This document shows positions 44,890-55,200 of a stretch of 64,000 nt of DNA, one piece after another. The position numbers and the translations under genes are program-made. Under the pieces are notes generated by a model. It saw only the letters and a list, made by a program, of their open reading frames with translations. It ran no database searches and had not been told where the DNA came from. This DNA comes from Darksidea phi. Its lineage: Eukaryota > Ascomycota > Dothideomycetes > Pleosporales > Lentitheciaceae. Location: positions 310,001 to 374,000 of the forward strand of contig JASJFT010000011.1 of NCBI GenBank assembly GCA_030770425.1. The letters are read 5' to 3'. The number at the start of each line of letters is the position of its first letter. Position 1 is the stretch's first letter.

Positions 44890-46657
44890 TTATGCGCCTC
44901 TGGGGGTGTTGGCCGCCGAATTCGTCCCTTTGTTGATGAGACCCGAGAAGAAGGACATGAGTTTATCGTTGTCCATTTTGCCTGGATCTTGGGCATTTGG
45001 GGGTGGCGTCATGGGTGTTTCAGGCTCGTTGGTTCTGCTAGCTTCACGGTCCTACGAGACTGTTAGTTGGATCTAACCGAGCGTTTGCGAACGGATGTGG
45101 CAGACGCCCAATGCGCACCCATCCCATATCAGGGAAAATCATACCTGCAGCCGCTTGACCATCTCATCAGCATTGACCTGAATACCACCCATGTTAAACT
45201 GTACAGGCCCAATGTGTTCCTCCACTACGCCCGACACATCATCCGACCACGTTCTGTACGTAGGATCGACATCTTTCCGGGCGGCTTTGGCCTTTGCCTC
45301 ATGCTCGTCTTCTCGACGCAGTACTTCAAGAATCTCGACTTGCTCCGCGAGGAATTTCTGTGCGTCTTTGCTTGATACTTCGATACCGTTGGATTGTTTG
45401 GCATGCAGGGCTGACAACGGAAAGTCAGTTTCCGGGTTGTGAATCGTCTCTTCGTAGATGGATGTCGCGGAGGGACCGTCATCTTCTGTAACAGGTGATG
45501 GTGTGCCATTGGTCTGTTCTTCGCCATCGGCAGGTACTTGACCATTCGCGACGGGGCGCATATGTCGTGGTGGATCGATGTCGACACTCCATTTTTCACT
45601 GACGCCTTCAACGTCGAAGCCTTCTCTTAAGATCCGAATCTTCGCCCACGAGTCCCAGTTCGGCGGAACGAGCACCCGATCGCGGTCCGTCACATTGTGC
45701 TTTAATTGTTTCTGCTTGAGCAGCGATTTAATGCCCAGCGTCGAATGTATCAGCGTTTGCAGAGATCCAGGTGCGGAGGGCATGGTATAGACCAAGCTGG
45801 CGCCGTGCTTGAGCAGGATGGTCCGCATGTATTGAAGGATGAAGTCGAACTCCTCGTCTTTCCACCCTCGCTCGCGCTCTAGGCTCTCGATCTTGTCGGC
45901 GTTTTGGCACACGACGCACAAAGGTATGCCGAGCGGTTCATCCCACTCCCCGGGCCCCAACGGCACTTTGACGTTCTCCAACGCGCTGCTTGCCTCGGCA
46001 CCGCCTATACTCCGCCCCTTGTCTTGCAGCGTAGTGATGTTCTCCTCCAGCACCTCCTTGGACGCATCGTCGAGCGACAGAATGAGCGATCGCAGCACTC
46101 TTATCCAGTCACGAAGTTGGCGTATCCACATCCACGGATGATTCCAGTCCAGCAATATGACGACGAGCATGTGCGGGAGGGTGCGAGGATTTAGGTACGG
46201 CTTGATGAGGGGGGTGAAGGCGGGTGAGGGGTTTGCGAGGAGGTACAGAGAGAGGCGAGCGAGGGTATCTGAGCGGTTAGCTTCCCGGTTCTGCATGCGT
46301 CCCAGGAGATGTACCTTCGTGATCGGTATCGAGTACGTCCTGGTACGTGTAACCTAGCGCAAACTGGTTTGCAACGGGGGGCCTGCGCCCGCGGTCGGGT
46401 GGCCTTCTGTTACTGGTCGGGTCCGTCGAGACGGATTCTAGGAATTCGCGCTGTGTCTCGGGCGTACCACCTGGTCGATGTTAGCATTCACCCCTGTGTG
46501 GCTACCACGCGCGCATACCTAGCACTAGCAAGCTCTTCTCCGGCAGCCGCTTTCCGCTCGAGATGTTGTCGAGCATGGGCTTCCATATTTCTTCCTTCTC
46601 CTGGTCTCTGCTGTTCGGCCGCCGCTGGGGGAAATTGGAGGTGCGACGCGCCGCCAT
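44890..46657 (-). CDS. Dynein light intermediate chain
   Basis: Subunit of cytoplasmic dynein that links the heavy chain to cargo adaptors. Exons are 46657-46519, 46470-46315, 46268-45145 and 45051-44890, introns 48, 46 and 93 bp; 526 aa. The Ras-like domain starts with the degenerate P-loop RLPEKSLLVLGGTPETQREF, lacking the usual GKT/S, so nucleotide binding is doubtful. It continues with QFALGYTYQDVLD, LVVILLDWNHPWMWIRQLRD, IPLCVVCQNADKIESLE, FDFILQYMRTILLKHGASLV and VPPNWDSWAKIRIL. The C-terminal adaptor-binding helix is DNDKLMSFFSGLINKG, in the small last exon. Functional link: dynactin p24-like protein at 13654. It shares a 296-bp divergent promoter with IST3. Confidence 0.93.
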
Positions 46658-46953
46658 TGCGGAGGTGCCGGACCTGATGGACCTGAAGGCGCGGTAGCGA
46701 TGACAGCGTGCGTAGGGGAGGCGCAGGTAGTGGAGATGCGGAAGGGAAGGTGGCGTCGGACCTGGAGACGCGGCGGCAGTGACAGCGCAGGTGGGTACTG
46801 TGGATGTCTGCGGGGGTGGTGGCCGTCTAGGATGCATGCGTTCAACGGGGAGCTCTCGTGCAGGGATTCGCGCCAAGCCACACTTTTTAGCTGCGAGCTG
46901 CACATGTGAACCGTTCTGGACGACCTCCCCGCTAAATCTCCAGCAACCGCACC
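46658..46953. promoter_or_regulatory. Divergent promoter, dynein LIC / IST3
   Basis: 296 bp between two divergent start codons. The minus-strand frame of the dynein gene stays open through much of it, so a longer dynein N-terminus cannot be fully excluded. Confidence 0.6.
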
Positions 46954-47889
46954 ATGAACTCGGTCCGCGCCATCCAAAAGCTCAACAAGCGCGAGCTCGA
47001 GGAGGGTATCACCCCAGAAGGCTCATGGCACACTGACTACCGCGACACGGCCTTCATCAACATCGGCGGCCTGCCCTTCGAACTCTCCGAAGGCGACATC
47101 ATCACCATCTTCTCCCAGTACGGCGAGCCCGTGTGGATAAAACTCGCGCGCGACAAGGAGACGGGGAAGTCGCGGGGGTTCGCATGGCTCAAATACGAGG
47201 ATCAGAGGAGCTGCGACCTGGCCGTGGACAACTTAGGTGGCGCAACCGTCATGGACAGGGTGCTGAGGGTCGATCATGCGCGATACAAGCCGAGAGACGA
47301 CGAGGATATGAGGGACAATACCATGGGAGAGCTCGACCTGGATCCTGACAACGACTCCGATGACGCCCGGCGGAAGAGACGGCGCACCGAGAGCGAGAGC
47401 GACTCTGACGACAGGCCGCTGCTGCCCGAGGAGATTGAGCTGGAAAAGGCGATAGAAAATCTGGACGAAGAGGATCCTATGAAGGCGTCGCTGGTGAAGC
47501 GCCTGCAGGAGAAGGCCGACACTGCCGTGAAAAGGTATGTGAAGAGCAGGAGGAAGGAAAAGGAGCGAAAGCGGAAGCACGAGAAGCGGCATCGGCGGGA
47601 CGGCTCACAGCATCGTGAGCGGAGCCGTGATAGGAGGAAGATCAGAGGTCGCGATGAGTCAGAGGACGAGAACAGACACCCAAGTCCAAGAAGACATCGC
47701 AAAGGTTCACGAGAGAGGAAACACGATAGCCGAGACCGACATCACAGTCGCGAGAGACGTCATTACAGCTCAGAGGAAGAGGAGGACAGGCGCTCGCGCT
47801 CTAATCGTTCGCCACGGCTATCCAAAGACGATCACCGTCGCCGCGGTGATGACCGTCATAGAGTGCGATCGGGGCGCGATGCTCGCTGA
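46954..47889 (+). CDS. IST3: U2 snRNP / RES complex RNA-binding protein IST3 (Snu17)
   Basis: Core of the RES (retention and splicing) complex with Bud13 and Pml1 that acts on activated spliceosomes. Single exon, 311 aa. The N-terminal family block NSVRAIQKLNKRELEEGI with SWHTDYRDTAF leads into one RRM: RNP2 FINIGGLPFEL (about 34-44) and RNP1 KSRGFAWLKYEDQRS (about 72). After the RRM comes RVLRVDHARYKP, the ligand-binding extension. The second half is very charged, with acidic patches (SESDSDD) and an RS/RD-rich, SR-protein-like tail (RHRRDGSQHRERSRDRRK) ending GRDAR. The tail is much longer than in yeast Ist3, as in other Pezizomycotina. The ATG at 46954 matches the conserved start. Confidence 0.93.
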   Translation: MNSVRAIQKLNKRELEEGITPEGSWHTDYRDTAFINIGGLPFELSEGDIITIFSQYGEPVWIKLARDKETGKSRGFAWLKYEDQRSCDLAVDNLGGATVMDRVLRVDHARYKPRDDEDMRDNTMGELDLDPDNDSDDARRKRRRTESESDSDDRPLLPEEIELEKAIENLDEEDPMKASLVKRLQEKADTAVKRYVKSRRKEKERKRKHEKRHRRDGSQHRERSRDRRKIRGRDESEDENRHPSPRRHRKGSRERKHDSRDRHHSRERRHYSSEEEEDRRSRSNRSPRLSKDDHRRRGDDRHRVRSGRDAR

Positions 47890-48343
47890 AAGTAGCCACT
47901 AAACCCATCCAGATTGTTCCGATCTCTGATGTTCAAGACCAGAGCTGTGCTCTTTTACAATTTGCAATGCATTTGTGAGACTTACGCATCAGAGCCACGC
48001 GGAATGAGGCACAAGATTTCAAACACTACAACATATAGACCAAGCACTCGCCGTGGCTCATCATGATATCTCGTCTTGCACATCGTCATCGCTTTTTCCC
48101 AGCGCATCCCTCACCCAACCTCTGCTCTCATGACACTTCATTTCGCGTCGTGTTCTCCACGACGGCGCAGTTTCGTCCAGCCACCCATCACCATCCTGTG
48201 TGACGCGAACGCAAACTGTATCCAATAGATATCGGCAAGACAACGTTGAGCCTTAGTATAAAGTCTGGTCATCTCAGCCTCTTCCATCTGGACCTCTTCG
48301 TCGCCCCTACTCTATTTTCCAAACTTCAAAACCAAACGCATAA
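47890..48343. other. Intergenic, no gene seen
   Basis: Upstream region of the secreted protein gene. A TATA-like TATAAAG lies about 85 bp before its ATG. Nothing else. Confidence 0.5.
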
Positions 48344-48943
48344 ATGGCACCTCTTCGCCGCATCGTTACCCTCACTCTGCTCGCATTCCTCCCAGCTTCC
48401 TTCTCTCGTTCGATAGGACGACCAGCAATGCTTCAATGGCCCATCAACAGTACGTCAACCCCTCCAATCGTCCTAGACAACACAACGTTACCTGTCTGCG
48501 TCACCCTTCCTAAAACCGACCGGGACTTCATCGAGTGTCAGTTCCACACCCAGATTAGTGTCTTCTCATTACAGGACTTTGGGGGTACAGAAATCAACTG
48601 GGATGCTACAGCTTACGCGTGCATGCCATGGCATGAGTTGGAAAATGCCAGCAACTTCACCATTCAGTCGCTCAAGCCCACAGCGCCAGCTTTTTGCCTT
48701 TTATACGAGACGCCGAATTGTGTCGATAGAACCCACGCCATGTTGAACATGCCCAATGATCCTCCTATTGCCTCCTTCGGGTCTTTCGCCGGCACGGTGA
48801 AGGGTGTGAGGTGCCATGTTGGACCGGGGAATCGGTATATCCCTTGTGGAGAGGGTATGACGGTGAATTGTCCAGACTGGCATGATGAGGAAACAAGGAG
48901 GAAGGCTGGTTTGCAGTGGGAGACTGGGTGGGTCGTGGTGTAG
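48344..48943 (+). CDS. Small secreted protein with eight cysteines
   Basis: No family recognised. 199 aa, single exon. An N-terminal signal peptide (IVTLTLLAFLPASFS, cleavage near residue 20) leads to a mature protein with exactly eight Cys (52, 65, 93, 118, 126, 157, 168, 176), enough for four disulfides. Several N-glycosylation sequons are present (NST, NTT, NAS, NFT). The cysteine patterning FCLLYETPNC and RCHVGPGNRYIPCGEG is compact. Size, Cys number and secretion fit the profile of fungal effector-like or cell-surface proteins, but nothing shows such a role. A GTACGT after residue 36 looks like an unused donor; the unspliced frame is coherent. Confidence 0.75.
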   Translation: MAPLRRIVTLTLLAFLPASFSRSIGRPAMLQWPINSTSTPPIVLDNTTLPVCVTLPKTDRDFIECQFHTQISVFSLQDFGGTEINWDATAYACMPWHELENASNFTIQSLKPTAPAFCLLYETPNCVDRTHAMLNMPNDPPIASFGSFAGTVKGVRCHVGPGNRYIPCGEGMTVNCPDWHDEETRRKAGLQWETGWVVV

Positions 48944-49822
48944 TAACGGAGGTGGAGTTGGAGCAAATTGATGGGGAAAGTGGAATGAATGTTTGGTAGT
49001 TCGACATTGTTCGATCCGTAGGAAAGCCCATCGCGAGATGTTTCAAGCTGCGTTCCATTAGCTGGCAAAAGCTGCAGCGGAGGTTTCCACGTCTACGTGT
49101 CACGCCATTATGACAAACCTATTAGCGTTGTACCTGCGCTTGGTTGGTCAGCTCCAAAGTCGCACAATCCTGGCAACAATAGCTATTCTATGACACGGCT
49201 AGCTACTTCTCCTATAAGTGTGGTGGGTCTTAAAGGTCGTCACATTGATTTACTGATGATGCATCTGTTGCACGTTGGCACATGACTAGAGCTTCGAGAA
49301 TTATCGAGACGTACCATGAAGGGTGGCGCTGCGGAGCAACTAGATGAAACTGATGAGGGTTCTGACAACTACAAAGTATAGGGCTATTGATTCTGGTATC
49401 GACTCGCGGTTCATGAAGCGGGACAGGACATATGCAGGGGACAATTAGCCGATGGGCTCGACCGGCCTGCCTTTTCCGTTGAGCTTAGTGATATCTGGGC
49501 ATTTAGATTACCTCATGATTTTTGTTTTCTTACTCATATATCTCGCATGAATGGGTTAGATATTACGCGTTAATATGGACTTCGAGGCTACTAAGTCATG
49601 CCGTCAGCAAAATACTTCCCAAAGCGGAAATAACTTATTGCGCGATCTGGCATCTCACATCAGCGTCTGAACCTCGGTATATCATTAACGCCTATAACTA
49701 CGCCTTTGTTCTCACATATAGCTACTCACCCAATATCGCGCAACAACCACAACACCTTAAAGGACGGCTGGACACACTCTACCGATTGAAAAGGATACAA
49801 ACTTCTTATCAGGCCTTGAACA
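48944..49822. other. Intergenic, no gene seen
   Basis: Includes an AT-rich stretch at about 49480-49600. No coding or RNA feature recognised. Confidence 0.5.
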
Positions 49823-50881
49823 ATGGAAGCTCTCAAAGAATACCTGCCATGGACAACGACGCCCCTCATTGTTAACGCCCCCATGGCAGCGCCTCCTGCC
49901 AGTGCTGGACCCGCACTCGCAACAGCGGTCACTGAAGCTGGTGGTCTTGGATTGATCGGGGGTCGTTTCAGCATGGAAATTCTACGCACACAACTCCAAG
50001 AAGCGTCCAAAACCCTCAAAGCTAGCACCAACCCTACTATCGCTTCGTCAAAATTACTTCCTCTTGGCGTGGGCTTCCTCACCTTCGTCCTGAAGCTTGA
50101 AGATGTCCTTCCTCTGATTGAGGAATTCAAACCAACCGTAGCCTGGTTGTTTGTTGCTAAAGAACTGGATGATTATCAGCAGTGGGCAGAAGCGATTCGC
50201 AGTGTGAGTCCGGAGAGCAAGATTTGGATCCAGACGGGGAGTGTGGCTGCTGCTCTGCAGATCGCCAAGACGGCGAAACCGGATGCGCTGTGCATTCAGG
50301 GCGCCGATGCAGGCGGCCATGGTTTCGAGAAGGGTGCTGGCATCGTGGCCCTACTTCCCGAGACCGCCGATGCCCTTGCGAAGGAAGGACTCGGCCATAT
50401 CCCTCTCCTCGCTTCTGGAGGCATTATGGATGGGCGTGCTGTTGCCGCTGCACTTGTCCTAGGCGCTTCCGGCGTAGTAATGGGAACGCGCTTTTTGGGC
50501 TCCAAAGAAGTCGAAATCCACCCTCAATACCAAGCCGCTGTCTTAGAAGCACGGGACGGAGGCCAGGTCACTACGCGATCACACCTTTTCGACGAGCTTA
50601 GCGGGCCCAACATGTGGCCTGAGGCCTACGACGGGAGGAGTTTGGCCATGCAAAGCGTTCAGGACCAGCGGAACGGAATGGCGCTTGAGGAAATCCAGAG
50701 GTTGCACAATGAAGCTGTCAAAGGGGACGACGAAGGATTTGCTACCGGGTTGAAAGGGAGAGCAGCGATCTGGGCGGGGACGGGACTGGGGCTTGTCAAT
50801 GAGGTCCAGGGTGCAAAGGAAATCGTTGAGGATGTAAGGAAAGAGGCGAAGGAAGTTTTGACGAGGGCCTCGAAGCTATGA
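49823..50881 (+). CDS. Nitronate monooxygenase (2-nitropropane dioxygenase family)
   Basis: FMN-dependent TIM-barrel enzyme that oxidises nitronates, for example propionate-3-nitronate, to aldehydes or keto compounds and nitrite. Single exon, 352 aa. It opens TPLIVNAPMAAPPASAGPAL and VTEAGGLGLIGG, the family start. The FMN-binding motif with candidate active His is QGADAGGHGFEKG (His166), then PLLASGGIMDGRAVAAALVL and GASGVVMGTRFLGS, which hold the phosphate. The C-terminus (WAGTGLGLVNEVQGAKEIV) is standard. No targeting signal. The downstream cupin gene is convergent with only 80 bp between stops, so no operon-like link is implied. Confidence 0.93.
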   Translation: MEALKEYLPWTTTPLIVNAPMAAPPASAGPALATAVTEAGGLGLIGGRFSMEILRTQLQEASKTLKASTNPTIASSKLLPLGVGFLTFVLKLEDVLPLIEEFKPTVAWLFVAKELDDYQQWAEAIRSVSPESKIWIQTGSVAAALQIAKTAKPDALCIQGADAGGHGFEKGAGIVALLPETADALAKEGLGHIPLLASGGIMDGRAVAAALVLGASGVVMGTRFLGSKEVEIHPQYQAAVLEARDGGQVTTRSHLFDELSGPNMWPEAYDGRSLAMQSVQDQRNGMALEEIQRLHNEAVKGDDEGFATGLKGRAAIWAGTGLGLVNEVQGAKEIVEDVRKEAKEVLTRASKL

Positions 50882-50961
50882 ACAGGTTGAGAGTAGCGTG
50901 AACGTTGAAAATAGTTCTAAACGTGCTTCGTTTCGCTTATATCGTGCCAAGTTGTTGGCTG

Positions 50962-51498
50962 CTAGCATCCGTGCCTCACATCCTGGATCACCGCCGTCCT
51001 CTCCCTACACCACGTTAGCAATGTTACAACCTCTTACGCGGACCCATGTTGAGACCACCACTTACGTGACTCCTAAATCCCCTGTGTTCAGCTCGCCCTT
51101 CCTCTCAGCCGCTAGCACACAAACCTCGTTCTCCGCCCCCGGACAATGCTGCATGCCCCTAGGCACAACGAAGATATCGCCCGGAACCAGTACGACGAGC
51201 TCTTCTGAAGCTGGGTCGTCGAACGTGTGGCGGAGACGCATTGTAAGAGGACCGCCGGAGATGATGTAAAAGAGCTCGTCAGTCGCGGAGTGGGAATGGT
51301 ATACGAAATCTCCTGTTTGAGATTTAGGTGTTGGGTGGGAGACATGAGGCAGAAATTTGGAATGAGTGTACCTTTGATCTTTGCGACTCGAAATTCAGTT
51401 TCGTCGTTTAGGAGAGCGACCATTTTTGGACTGTAGTGCTTAGTTATTGCACCCGTCACCTTCGGTATAGAGACTTTTGGTGGGAAAATATCTGCCAT
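50962..51498 (-). CDS. Cupin-domain protein
   Basis: Small single-cupin protein, 138 aa from exons 51498-51372, 51312-51066 and 51004-50962 (introns 59 and 61 bp; the second donor GTAAGT overlaps what would otherwise be a stop). The cupin motif 1 is HSHSATDELFYIISG (two His and Glu of the usual metal site: H-x-H ... E) and motif 2 is PGDIFVVPRGMQHCPGA with the third metal His. So all the usual metal ligands are present. Cupins of this size include dioxygenases, isomerases and storage proteins, so the reaction is not determined. It starts MADIFPPKVSIPKV. The last exon reads ERTAVIQDVRHGC. Confidence 0.8.
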
Positions 51499-52250
51499 GA
51501 TGCTGCTTTATACAGTGTGCGAACAGACAGAGATTGTGGAGATGCGGATATTCGGTAGACATGATGGTTATATAAGGGTGCAACTCAAACGTTTGAATGA
51601 TCATGGGAAGGGCGTGCCGGAATGTGAGCACGCACGGACGCTGACGTAAGACTCCTGTGATTGGACGAACAATGGTAGTGGGGTTGCGCCTACAGGCGCT
51701 GAACATGGTTGCATGGCCCGTTGACGAGAAGGTTGGCTGTGAGAGCGGGGATCAAGACGGAAATATTTGTTAACCGGATAAGAACCCAAGTGGCTCGTGC
51801 ACATGAGTGTGGGGGTGGCATCACAACTCTCATTACCTCAGTGAAACCGCTATCGAGTCTACCCCGGCAATTCCCCCAGTCCATGTTAACCTCTCACAAT
51901 CTCCGTCGCGGGGGATGTCGTCGGCTATCTGCATGCCTTTTTCTCAAACATGTCATCCTCTACCAGAGGGCGCCTGGAGTCGGGCCGTGGCATTCTGGTC
52001 GCGATAACAGTCGCAGCATCAGCCCATGCTGATAAAAACATTTCGAACACTGAAGCGGAGTAAGGTCTACCATCTTTTCCAACTATCGCCTTCGGAGCAA
52101 GACACACTGCTAGTGAAGAGGTGCTGGCGGCTGTCGCGCTTATATCCTCGGCTCTCGATAGCAATCTACCGACTGCCGCCTGTCGGGCGGCCCAGCTCTC
52201 GTACTGCACGTGGCCGAGTGCTGCTGCAGAGGCTTGGGAAATAGGCGAAT
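51499..52250. other. Intergenic, no gene seen
   Basis: Between the divergent cupin and multidomain genes; promoters of both. No other feature. Confidence 0.5.
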
Positions 52251-55200
52251 ATGCCACAGTCCGCTGCTGTAGGACTGTCCAGTCCACTCGATCAACTAGG
52301 AGATACCGATGTTTGTGAGGACTGTGAGGAAATTGTTTCCGACTACTTTTGCAACGCTTGTCAGGGTACGTCCGGGCTTCCATTACGCTTCTGTCGGCTC
52401 GACGTATCCGACCGATGGGCTAGGCCTGGTCTTGCCTCGTGGGTTGCTTACCTGAGCATCTTAAAGTGAAGAAGGAGTTCGTCCTCAGAGCATATGTTGA
52501 TGAAGCACGCTGATTGATAACATCGCCTACAGTCAGTCTTTGCGCCGAATGCTGGGACTCTCAGCCAGCCCATCGGCGCAAACGCCTGGCTCCCGGCCAG
52601 ATTCCGCACGAGAAAACCGGCTTGCTGTTGGCCAACCGCGTTCAGACCGTTTTCTCCTGTTCTGGTGACGAGCGGACGCTTCGAAGGCTTCACAGAGAAG
52701 ACGAAGTGACGGCTTGGTTTGGTATATCATCAGACGAATTTGCTCTGCTAGTGCGTCTGTAGCTGATGATATAGACAGGCCTAGAACGAGAACTGAAAGA
52801 TGACCGGCCTTTTATGTTTCGCGATCACGGGCGGTTTGCCGATCTTGCCACTTGGAGTCATCAGTACCTCTTCAAACAGCAAGGATTCCCTTCTGGTACG
52901 TACTATTGCGGTGCAATTTCTGTCATGATTCACAACATCAGTAAACGCGCCCCTAGACGACCTTTGTTGATATTTACTCCGAATCTAGGTGCCAATCGAC
53001 TCGACGCCCACTGCGTGCCTAGTCTCGTGTCATTCGTCGGCCAGACCGGCGCAGGGAAGAGTACACTGATCAAGCTACTGGTGAAGTTCAATTCAACTTC
53101 AAGGCAAGATGGGATGTTTCACTCGCCCGTCCCTGGCATTACCGGACGAGATCTGCCCACTTCAGAGGACGTTCATCTCTACGCGGACCCTCTCACTGCT
53201 GGTTCCGAATATCCTCTACTCTTTGCCGATTCAGAAGGTCTGGACGGTGGCGAAAGAGAACCGCTAGCAGCAAGTTACAGGAAGACGCGAGAAAAGGAAG
53301 AGATGGATTTAATGGGGTCTGAGTCCGATTACAGTGCCACTCCAAGAAACTACACCGAGCGCCAGGTATCTTGGATGGATTCAAAAGTCAAACGAACGAG
53401 GCAGTTTGCGGCCAGCCAGCTATATCCACGAATCTTGTTCGCTTTCTCGGACGTTGTAGTATTCGTCCATCGAAATCCCAGAGCTATCGAAGGCGTGCTT
53501 GAAAGGCTGCTCGACTGGGGGTCGGTAGCCATAGAGACAACCTACAATCAACCCATCCTCCCATATGCAATACTGGCGCTCAACGCAACCGAATTGGACA
53601 TCGACCCAAAGATGTGGGACGTAAAGAAATCTACACAACTCCTCCTTGAATCTCTATCGGACACGATCGACAGGAACGTCACTTTCGCCAAATATGCGGA
53701 GCTGTGGAGGAAACGGGGGAAGAAAATCGACACGGTGGAAGACCTGATGCTATGTTATTATAGTGCGTTGAGGGTATGTCGGCTCTCCTAGGTTATACGC
53801 ATTTGTTGACATCTTCTAGATTATACGATTACCGACTAATGGCCGACCAAGGCTTGTAGAGGAACAAGCGCAAAAGCTTTATCTCGATATCGAACGCGGC
53901 TGCCGTTTGGCCCGGAACACGAAGGAGCAAACGCGGATGCTGTTAAATGCTTTCGAATTCCAGGCATATCTCAACCATGCTTTCGATCACTTTTGCACCA
54001 CGATTGATACCCCCTTCGACTTCGTCGAATGCTCATACCTCACGACCCGACTTTCAACTACTTTCGGCGAAAGCATACTTGCGTTGGCTGTTGAGGAGTC
54101 TAAGAAAAAGCCGCGGCCGAAAGCATCCACCATTTTTGAGAAGCTGGGACGTCTGATCGCTTCATGTATCATGATGGATACTTTACGCAACAACCTCAAA
54201 GGCACGGCTTTGCGACACCTACACCGTCCACACTTCGAACTGACACATTCCAGGCACTGCGGAAAGGATTTTCGCACAATATGTTCCTCAGATCGACGCA
54301 GCACTAAAGGAATTTGGCGACCGCTACTGGCCCTGCGAGTTCTACGTTCAAGGCGCCGTGCCTCCACACCTGCAGTCGCACCTTAGCAATCTCGCGTTTC
54401 AACAGAGCGTGCGTGCTGCCGGAGTGATAATGCGCTGTGCGAACGTCCGTAGCGGTCATGCAGCGAAGGGCCACCAGCTTAGCGATGGGCGAGTGTTCGC
54501 ACGCGGATCCTACCAATCGAGTTTCTTCTACGAGACGAACCGGAAGGCAATATTGGATGAAATTTTTGTCTCTTTCTACCAATTTATGAGTAAGCTTTCG
54601 CAACTCGCTCGGCAAGACGTGGGTCAACTTGCGGCTGCCTCAATTATCCACCGAGATGACGCATTGGCCGCCTACTACCATTCTATGGAAGATACTGAGC
54701 AGGTCGGAATGCGCTATACATCCTTTTGCATATGCTGCTTGTTTGGCATTCCAGCGGCGCTTTTGCCGTGTGGACATATGTTATGCCGGGATTGTATTCA
54801 GGCATATGGACGGAGACAAGGTCACATCCTCATCGATGTTCTCGAGTGCCCTCTGGAACTCGAACAGAATACTAGACCGCAATCGCGATCCGTATATCTT
54901 AAACCGGAAGCGGCTGGAGTACGCGTTCTTGCCCTTAATAAGTACTATCCACTTTTCTAGAATTTTGCTATGTCTGACCATTGTTCAGTGGAGGCATACG
55001 GAGCATCATTCAGATTGAGGTGCTAAAGCTGATAGAGAAGGAGCTACATGGGAAGATTCCAGTCCAATCTTTTTTCGACATGATCATTGGAGAAGGGTAA
55101 GTTATCTTGCCACATCCGCAATCTCTGGCTAACCGTTGATGTCTGTAGCACTGGAGGTGTTATAGCTCTCGGTCTCAGTACAAGAGCTTGGGATTTGAAC

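Noticed and set aside
54202..54253. GC-AG intron in the multidomain gene
   Set aside because: It keeps frame, but the donor GCACGG is a poor GC-type site. The GTATCA donor at 54166 with the same acceptor also keeps frame and is a normal site.
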